Source: WQXF01 sp031552825 (GTDB lineage: Bacteria; Bacillota; Clostridia; Christensenellales; Aristaeellaceae). From it: a DNA stretch of 64,000 bases. The position numbers and the translations under genes were made by a program. Of the stretch, positions 58,835-64,000 are shown piece by piece. The stretch lies in assembly GCA_031552825.1 (NCBI GenBank), contig JAVBMD010000016.1:1-64000 (forward strand), given 5' to 3'. The stretch's first letter is position 1; each line of letters starts with the position of its first letter. The notes under the pieces are model-generated. The model searched no databases. It was not told the DNA's origin and was given only the letters and a program-made list of their open reading frames with translations.

Positions 58835-60625
58835 TTACATGCTCCAGTCTTGGGCTAGTATTTTTTCGTTCAGCGATAGCCCCGCATCGATTTTTACCAG
58901 CAGACGTGTAAGCGCGTTGATGATCGCCGCCACTAGATCGATTCGCTGGCTATCGTCCTTGTGTCGCTTGGAAAGTTTGATGTCTCCATAGCTATTCATG
59001 ACCTCGATCGCGTTCGCGAAGCACCATTCGAGCAGCGGCGATCCATCGGTCACAATCTTGCCTTGGATAATCAGCTCGCGCAGGCGCTTGGTCGCCAGAT
59101 TGAGCGATGCGCAGGTCTGCGGGATCTCCACCACCCATTCCTCGCCCTTCACCTCGCGCATGCGGATCGCCATGTCCGTCGCGTTATGCCCATCGTAATC
59201 CAGCTCTTCGCCGATCCATCCGTGATCCTCCTCGCGCTCATAGATCCACTGCTCGATGTACCGGTTGTCGGTCACAGATCCGGGCGTCAGTGTACACCAA
59301 CCCTCCGTCGCCCAGTGCTTGTATGGCACGCGGTCACTGTGCTCGTGCTCCGTCGCACGGTTCTGGGGCATAAACCCGTGTGCCGCAATGGCGATGCGCC
59401 CGTCCTCCAGCAACGCGGCGTACCCTGCGGCGGAAAGATCCAGCGTTTTACCTAGGTCCACGCCAAAGTGGCCGCGAACGTCTCGCGTTAGCCGTGCAAA
59501 TTCTTTTCGGCTTTCCTGCGCGTCTCCCGATGCCGCCGCCCTGCACGCGCGCAGCGCGTCCATGCAGCCGGATAGGTACTTGTTCTCGCTGTCCGCCTGC
59601 CAGCGGTTCATGCGCTGTATCAGAAACTTGCGGATTTTGTCCGGGTCTCCGCTGTTGTAGGCTTGGTCATGCTCCGCCTGCACCTGCTCAAAAAGGTTCT
59701 TTGCATAATCGCTGCCCGCGCGGAAAAATGGGTTTGCCTTTACCCAGCACGCAGGGTCATGCGGGTCGTCCTCATCGTCAATCTCCCGGATCATGACAAA
59801 CACATCGTCTTGCCGCACCTCGCCGGACAAAATCCGCTTAAAAAACAGATCGTCTCGGTAACACGGCTTGTTTTCCGCGTCGGTTCCTGCCGTTGTGATA
59901 ACGTACTCAAGCCCCTGCCATGTCTTTCCCAAACCACCTGCAGCGATGTCGCGCACCTCGCTCGTCGGGTGCTCGTGCCATTCGTCGACGATTAGGATGT
60001 TTGGTCGACCGCCCGACTTGTTTTTTGTGTCCTTTGATAGCGTGATGACCTGCCCGCTCCGCGTCTTGTGCCGGATATAGGTTTTTTTGATGTCCAGCCG
60101 CTTGCGGAACGCGGGCGTCATGTCGCCCACTGTCCAAATGTCCTTCCAGCATCGCTTTGCCTGTTCCCTGTCTACGGCGCAGATGACGACTTCCGGGTCG
60201 GTCTCGTATCGCGCTAACTCCGGCCTGCCCGGCGGGTACAACGCGTCGCCACACATGCCGTATATGCCAACGCCCGCGGCGCACGTCGTTTTTGCGTGGC
60301 CACGGGCGATTCTTCGATAAACTCTCTTAAACCGGCGTTTCCCGGTGTCCTTGTGTACCCACCCGAAGATTGCTCCATCGTCGAATTTTTGCCAGTCCTC
60401 CAGTTCGATCCTTCGTGCCGGATCATCGATCCGCGGGATGTTGGAGAAATGCCGAAAAATTCTATCGGCGCGCGTCTCGTCAAAGACATATGGAAAATCT
60501 TCCGTTCCCTGCCGTTCTAAATCGTGCAGGTGCCGCTGGCAGGACGCGATCTCGTCTTTACAGCACAGCGCGCGCTTTTCGCCGCACACGACGTCCATCG
60601 CATACTGCGTAACCGCGTGTGGCAT
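58835..60625 (-). CDS. phage terminase large subunit
   Basis: DNA-packaging motor. The 596-residue protein has an ATPase domain with Walker A-like ARGHAKTT (around residue 110), Walker B ILIVDEWHEH, and the coupling motif ITTAGT. The C-terminal nuclease domain starts at FGVDLGKTLDLSA, with further acidic residues in ELDYDGHNATDMA. Overall the phage Terminase_1 family. Three bases after the small subunit gene. Confidence 0.94.
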   Translation of the reverse strand: MPHAVTQYAMDVVCGEKRALCCKDEIASCQRHLHDLERQGTEDFPYVFDETRADRIFRHFSNIPRIDDPARRIELEDWQKFDDGAIFGWVHKDTGKRRFKRVYRRIARGHAKTTCAAGVGIYGMCGDALYPPGRPELARYETDPEVVICAVDREQAKRCWKDIWTVGDMTPAFRKRLDIKKTYIRHKTRSGQVITLSKDTKNKSGGRPNILIVDEWHEHPTSEVRDIAAGGLGKTWQGLEYVITTAGTDAENKPCYRDDLFFKRILSGEVRQDDVFVMIREIDDEDDPHDPACWVKANPFFRAGSDYAKNLFEQVQAEHDQAYNSGDPDKIRKFLIQRMNRWQADSENKYLSGCMDALRACRAAASGDAQESRKEFARLTRDVRGHFGVDLGKTLDLSAAGYAALLEDGRIAIAAHGFMPQNRATEHEHSDRVPYKHWATEGWCTLTPGSVTDNRYIEQWIYEREEDHGWIGEELDYDGHNATDMAIRMREVKGEEWVVEIPQTCASLNLATKRLRELIIQGKIVTDGSPLLEWCFANAIEVMNSYGDIKLSKRHKDDSQRIDLVAAIINALTRLLVKIDAGLSLNEKILAQDWSM

Positions 60626-60628
60626 GCG

Positions 60629-61132
60629 CTATCCCCCCTCGTCGCCATACAGATCGGCATCCGGGTCTACTGCCCGCTCCTCTGCCCGCTTTTTTGCCAG
60701 CCGTACACGCCCGCTCGGCGTCAAACCGAGCTTTTCCGCGTACTGCAAAGCGAGACGTTCCTGCGCCTCTAAGCGCTTGAGCGTCTCGTCCAGTGTACTT
60801 GTGATAGCCATCCTCTCCATCGGATCATTCATGCCGCTCGCCATCTCCGCGCCTGTGCGCCATATCATTGACAACGCGTCGCGCCTCGAAAGCATTTGGC
60901 AGTACATTGCCAGCGTCTCGCTATCTAAATCATCCAGAAGCGTGACGGATTTCATGCGCTTGATGATTGCTTTCCAGTACGCAAACGCCGTTTCGTCCGC
61001 TTTGAGATATTTAGGCGGACATAACTTTACCTTGTCCCGCTCGATTTTTTTCTGTTCCGATAGACGCGCGTCAATTTCTGATTGCGTCAAGTGTTTCCTT
61101 GAATTGCGGATATCGACTACATTCGCGGGCAT
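60629..61132 (-). CDS. phage terminase small subunit (P27 family)
   Basis: 167-residue DNA-recognition subunit. It carries LCPPKYLKADETAFAYWKAI and DDLDSETLAMYCQMLSRRDAL as in P27-type small terminases, then LGLTPSGRVRL near the end. ATG 61132 follows GGGAGGGACGGAGG. Adjacent HNH nuclease and large terminase genes support cos-type packaging. Confidence 0.88.
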   Translation of the reverse strand: MPANVVDIRNSRKHLTQSEIDARLSEQKKIERDKVKLCPPKYLKADETAFAYWKAIIKRMKSVTLLDDLDSETLAMYCQMLSRRDALSMIWRTGAEMASGMNDPMERMAITSTLDETLKRLEAQERLALQYAEKLGLTPSGRVRLAKKRAEERAVDPDADLYGDEGG

Positions 61133-61221
61133 CCTCCGTCCCTCCCTTCTGGTGCTGATTGGGGATGTTTTCTTGCGCGCGACCCTTTCCCACGGTTTTC
61201 CAAGCCTCTTTCAAAACTTTT

Positions 61222-61608
61222 TCAGGGCGGGGGGAGGGTCGCGTTCACGAGCATTCGTGCTTCATTCTGCTCGCGCATGGTCTTGCGCGAGTGGCACGCG
61301 TGGCACAAGCCGCCGAGGTTGGTGCGGTCGAAGAACAGCGTGCGCACACCTCGGTGCGGCGTGCGGTGATCGACCTCTGTAGCTCGAACGCGCTGACCAT
61401 GCGCAGCGCACTCATAGCACCACGGATCCTCCAGTAGTACCATCTGCCGCGTACGCTTCCACCACTTGGTATTGTACATCCAGTGCCATGCGGCGGATGC
61501 TTTGCGTTCACGCTCCCGCCAGTCCGGCTTATGCTGCTCGCACCAGCCTTCGCGCGTCAGTGCTGTGCAGCCTGTACGCTTACAAGGGCGCAGTGGACGA
61601 TTGGCCAT
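61222..61608 (-). CDS. phage HNH endonuclease
   Basis: 128-residue HNH nuclease. The core is EVDHRTPHRGVRTLFFDRTNLGGLCHACHSRKT (quoted in part: EVDH...NLGGLCHACH), and additional Cys pairs (CKRTGC, DPWCYEC) can hold zinc. In cos phages this nuclease sits next to the terminase and is needed for packaging cleavage. ATG 61608 behind AAAGGA. First sizeable gene after the promoter at 61801-61829. Confidence 0.9.
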   Translation of the reverse strand: MANRPLRPCKRTGCTALTREGWCEQHKPDWRERERKASAAWHWMYNTKWWKRTRQMVLLEDPWCYECAAHGQRVRATEVDHRTPHRGVRTLFFDRTNLGGLCHACHSRKTMREQNEARMLVNATLPPP

Positions 61609-61619
61609 AATTTTTCCTT

Positions 61620-61697
61620 TCACTCGCATACATAGAACGGCAGCATGTTGCCGGTGCGGATGCACTCGTGGAGCAGGGCGAGGATTTCGGGTGTCAT
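61620..61697 (-). CDS. possible 25-residue leader peptide before the HNH gene
   Basis: Reads MTPEILALLHECIRTGNMLP and then FYVCE. GGGGGG lies 7 bases before the ATG, and its TGA overlaps the HNH gene's ribosome binding site, which suggests translational coupling. Too short to confirm by composition. Confidence 0.35.
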   Translation of the reverse strand: MTPEILALLHECIRTGNMLPFYVCE

Positions 61698-61744
61698 CGT
61701 GTCGCCCCCCATATTCCCAAACGCTTACGAATATCAAAAGGCAT

Positions 61745-61776
61745 AAGAAAACCACCGTACCAACTTGGCGCGGTGG
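61745..61776 (-). terminator. leader hairpin/terminator between the late promoter and HNH gene
   Basis: CCACCG / CGGTGG (61771-61776 with 61752-61757) plus inner CCA / TGG, followed on the minus strand by TTTTCTT. It lies downstream of the promoter at 61801-61829, so it is in the leader of the late transcript and could attenuate it. It could also end the recombinase transcript. Confidence 0.55.
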
Positions 61777-61800
61777 CTCACTTAGACCTTTGACGAGGAT

Positions 61801-61829
61801 AGCATAACATATTCGAAAAACGGTGTCAA
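61801..61829 (-). promoter_or_regulatory. strong sigma-A-type promoter for the phage late operon
   Basis: Minus strand consensus TTGACA, 17 bases, TATGCT. It lies between the recombinase stop (61843) and the HNH gene. Confidence 0.65.
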
Positions 61830-61842
61830 CCGGAATCCGGTT

Positions 61843-62412
61843 TTAAAACTTAAATCCCTTTACCGCCGCCGTGATTTCATCCAGCTCGATTCCGATATAC
61901 ACCTTGGTATCCTTCTCGGTGCTGTGATTGTACAGCACCATCAGCGTGGCTATATCCTTAGTGCGCTGATAGTAGTGATAACCAAAGGTCTTGCGCATGC
62001 TGTGCGTCGCGACGTTATACGGCAAGCCCATCACCGTGGCAATCTCCTTGAGGTACAGGTACGAAGTCTTATAACAAATCGGTCGATCTACACCATCCTT
62101 CCCGCGCTGACGGCTCATGAAAACATAGTCGTTTCCATCTTTGCCTTTTAGTTCACGACGCAACACTTTTCGCAGATGATCCGGGATCGGCAATTCTATA
62201 ATCTTGCCGGTCTTATCCTCCTTGATTTGCACGAACGATTGATCGCGCAATTCCTTCACTTTCATGGGCAGGATATCGCACACGCGGCGCGCAAGGTAAA
62301 TGCCGCACACAAAGACCAGATATTTTCTGCGTCCCCTCTCGGTTCGATCAGCGGCGAGACGGCTCTCGATCTCCTTGATTTTTTCCAGATCGCGTATCGG
62401 TTGAACCTTCAT
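61843..62412 (-). CDS. short tyrosine recombinase (catalytic domain only)
   Basis: 189-residue phage-integrase-family protein. Catalytic residues visible: R43 (ARRVCDIL), a beta-hairpin lysine near 67-70, H137-x-x-R140 (THSMRKT), H163 (YNHSTEKDT) and Y172. It lacks the N-terminal SAM-like and arm-binding domains of a full-length integrase. Such short recombinases near terminase genes are common in Firmicutes phages and may serve something other than chromosomal integration. The prophage's main integrase is expected at the unseen end. Confidence 0.85.
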   Translation of the reverse strand: MKVQPIRDLEKIKEIESRLAADRTERGRRKYLVFVCGIYLARRVCDILPMKVKELRDQSFVQIKEDKTGKIIELPIPDHLRKVLRRELKGKDGNDYVFMSRQRGKDGVDRPICYKTSYLYLKEIATVMGLPYNVATHSMRKTFGYHYYQRTKDIATLMVLYNHSTEKDTKVYIGIELDEITAAVKGFKF

Positions 62413-62652
62413 CTTTTCGTCTCGCCTCGACTTTCTTTTTTTACCTTTAATATGAAACTCCCCTGCGCGCGCCAGCCCTTGCGCGGCAAGGCTTCCCGGC
62501 GCTGCGGCTCTCGACTTTCCTTTTTGTCTAAAAAACGGAATGTTAGGGATCTCGAGATAGCAGAAGGAAAAGGCGAAAGGGTGTTTCTTCTATTCATATG
62601 ATGAAGCGCTGGCGAACTATCTCGGCATCACGGATGGGGTGGACGAATTCCA
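62413..62652. other. gap upstream of the recombinase gene
   Basis: 240 bases with no supported gene. It contains a short GC hairpin (CCTTGC / GCAAGG near 62484-62498). I see no clear promoter. Confidence 0.4.
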
Positions 62653-62850
62653 TTAGCGCTTCCCCCTCATCATGTCAAGAAACATCTCGTATTGACCGTC
62701 TGTATCAGAAATTATTTCCAATATTTGTTCAACCACAGAGCATCTATAGCATTGCCCCGCAAGGCGGCTAATCAGTGGAAACATACATGTCATATGGCAC
62801 ATGCCTAGTTCCTTCATATATTTTCTTATGTTCTGCTTGCTCTCTAACAT
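62653..62850 (-). CDS. small Cys-containing phage protein
   Basis: 65-residue hypothetical protein starting MLESKQNIRKYMKELGMCHM, with four Cys (MCHMTC, QCYRC) that could bind a metal. ATG 62850 follows GAGGAAGG by 5 bases. No family recognised. It is in the early/middle region of the prophage between regulator and recombinase. Confidence 0.5.
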   Translation of the reverse strand: MLESKQNIRKYMKELGMCHMTCMFPLISRLAGQCYRCSVVEQILEIISDTDGQYEMFLDMMRGKR

Positions 62851-63066
62851 TTTTCCTTCCTCGTATTTTCCCACAACAGAAATTGTGTGAAATTCTTTTG
62901 ATGTTCGCACGCCTTATGCCACCAAGGGTTTTGCATTCATATAGACGAATTTTCCTGTAGCAGATAAAACGGGAAAATATATAGCATGCGACATGTTCTG
63001 ATCCCAAAAAGAAAGGGCGTTCCTTCATAATATGAAAAGGCGGCCTGTTGGTCGGTTTGCTTTCCG
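62851..63066. other. AT-rich gap after the ArpU/RinA-like gene
   Basis: 216 bases without a supported gene. AT-richer than the neighbours, so it may hold a promoter for the small gene at 62850, but I could not identify -35/-10 elements with confidence. Confidence 0.35.
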
Positions 63067-63504
63067 TTATGCCTCCAATCGTATCAATCCCAACCCCGCC
63101 GCGTGCATCGCACACCGAAAAACAACATTGTCCCGCCGGTTCTGGTAGGTCTTAACGCTGATGCCGGTCTGCTCCGATAGCGCCTCCATGGTGATATCGC
63201 AGCCATAGTAGCTTTCGAAAAGCTCCGCCTCCGGCGCTCCGGCAAAAAAGCACTGGGTCTCGCCGATGGCCTTGAGCCATGCCGAAGAATTATTGCTTTC
63301 GCGCGTGCCGTCGGCCAAGCGGATCGCGCGGGTGGCGGTGGGATCGCCGTGATGACCGTGACCGCGCGCCGGGAACTGCCCCACCATGGCTTTTGCCGCG
63401 AAGATGCTGTCAAACTCCTCGCGGACGGTTTGCTGATGGAGCTGGACATGGTGCAGGTTCCACTCTATTTCTTGGTACAGGCGCGGCGGTATCGGTTTAG
63501 CCAT
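63067..63504 (-). CDS. phage late-gene regulator, ArpU/RinA-like
   Basis: 145-residue protein beginning MAKPIPPRLYQEIEWNLHHV, with a C-terminal sigma-region-4-like helix-turn-helix (MEALSEQTGISVKTYQNRRD, about 105-125). This matches small activators such as ArpU/RinA that switch on packaging genes in Gram-positive phages. ATG 63504 follows GGGAGGGACG and directly adjoins the stop of the radical-SAM gene. Family assignment rests on organisation and length. Confidence 0.65.
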   Translation of the reverse strand: MAKPIPPRLYQEIEWNLHHVQLHQQTVREEFDSIFAAKAMVGQFPARGHGHHGDPTATRAIRLADGTRESNNSSAWLKAIGETQCFFAGAPEAELFESYYGCDITMEALSEQTGISVKTYQNRRDNVVFRCAMHAAGLGLIRLEA

Positions 63505-64000
63505 CTACGTCCCTCCCTGCTGACGAAGGATTTGCTTTAGCTTTGATCCAAGTATTTCCGGTCTTAACCACTCCCGCTGAAATCGCTTCCATTGTTCGTT
63601 ACGTGCACCATCCTCGCCGCGATAGAGCATTGCGTAAGGCACAAATCCGGCAAGCACAGTATCCCTAAGCCTGCTTTCGGCCTTTTCAATGGTGTCACAT
63701 TGGTAACCAATCAACACGTAGCAGCACATGGAATGCGAGGCAAATGTGTGTCCTTCTTGACGCATGATCTTCCCCGCTTCTAAGAGTGGCTCATAATCAT
63801 CAGGGATGTCATACGCAAAATACATGCGTTGTGTTTTCAACTCTTTCAGCCTTCTAGCATGCCATTGTTTGAGTTCTCTGGCTTCGAGACCGCCTGTGAA
63901 AACAGGTTTCTGTGGCTGGCTTGCAAGCATCTGAAAAACTGATTCGACATGTGTATCACTACATTGAAGAAGGTTGTTGTCCAAGATGTTGTGTCCGTTT
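63505..64000 (-). CDS. phage radical-SAM-like protein (3' part; runs off the right edge)
   Basis: The frame stays open to the window edge, reading ILDNNLLQCSDTHVESVF, so the start lies outside. The visible part resembles the C-terminal half of radical SAM proteins found in Firmicutes phages: KPVFTGGLEARELKQWHARR, MYFAYDIPDDYEPLLEAGK, CYVLIGYQCDTIEKAESRLR and FVPYAMLYRGEDG. The CxxxCxxC cluster that would prove it should be in the missing N-terminal part. Substrate unknown. Confidence 0.65.
   Translation of the reverse strand, partial: NGHNILDNNLLQCSDTHVESVFQMLASQPQKPVFTGGLEARELKQWHARRLKELKTQRMYFAYDIPDDYEPLLEAGKIMRQEGHTFASHSMCCYVLIGYQCDTIEKAESRLRDTVLAGFVPYAMLYRGEDGARNEQWKRFQREWLRPEILGSKLKQILRQQGGT

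Larger units (their letters stand above)
40110..64000 (-). mobile_element. siphovirus-type prophage (one end visible, runs off the right edge)
   Basis: About 24 kb of contiguous minus-strand phage modules: regulator, recombinase, HNH-terminase, portal-protease-capsid, head-tail joining, tail, baseplate/receptor, lysis. The lysis genes adjoin the broken lonB gene. The integration/repressor and replication regions expected for a complete prophage are not in view. Confidence 0.92.

Noticed and set aside
62409..62597. 62-codon minus-strand frame between the recombinase and small Cys-containing genes
   Set aside because: Low-complexity basic sequence, no ribosome binding site, no similarity I recognise.
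62590..62655. Plus-strand stretch reading YDEALANYLGITDGVDEFH before a stop
   Set aside because: It looks like a protein C-terminus, but there is no start codon or continuing frame upstream and it opposes all phage genes; at most a gene remnant.

Overview
The window reads as a chromosomal segment of a GC-rich, endospore-forming member of the Clostridia, followed by a large prophage that runs off the right edge. Evidence for a spore former: a complete spoIIAA-spoIIAB-sigF operon behind a sigma-H-type promoter, spoIIP, a SpoVD-type PBP and a LonB-type protease. MurE carries the DNPR signature of meso-diaminopimelate-adding enzymes. I cannot name the genus from sequence alone.

Host part (1-40148). 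A 5' part of gyrB (minus) is followed by a DUF1614 membrane protein and spoIIP, then an unusual leaderless thioester-domain protein with a Cys-Pro-Gln repeat tail. Next come the spoIIA operon, a NodB deacetylase, a glycerate 2-kinase, ftsH, a class A PBP and an S45 acylase. A minus-strand division/cell-wall (dcw) cluster fills 15.5-29.0 kb in transcription order mraZ-ftsL-spoVD-murE-mraY-murD-ftsW-murA-ftsQ-ftsA-ftsZ. It lacks rsmH, murF, murG, murC and murB. Its mraZ promoter has MraZ boxes inside the -35/-10 spacer, and ftsA-ftsZ have their own promoter. From 29.4 to 40.1 kb there are a metallophosphoesterase, a zinc-ribbon protein, a Cys-rich CAP protein, a GntR/ABC exporter operon, a secreted TPxP-repeat protein, engB, lonA and the 3' two thirds of lonB.

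Prophage part (about 40.1 kb to the right edge, all minus strand). lonB is broken at its Walker B region exactly where phage sequence begins. From high to low coordinates the prophage encodes a radical-SAM protein (cut by the window end), an ArpU/RinA-like regulator, a short tyrosine recombinase, a strong promoter with a leader hairpin, HNH nuclease, terminase small and large subunits, portal, a DUF2829 (Tad2-like) protein, ClpP-like protease, HK97 capsid, connector and closure proteins, major tail protein, tail chaperones with a -1 frameshift site, tape measure, Dit, Gp37-like and several baseplate/receptor proteins, a small membrane protein, CHAP endolysin and holin. This is the layout of a long-tailed siphovirus. 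The lysis module abuts the host junction, as expected for one end of an integrated prophage.

The most interesting inference is that a sporulation-associated protease gene (lonB) is split by a prophage, like the skin element in sigK. The missing 5' part of lonB, then probably clpX, should lie beyond the far prophage end outside this window.
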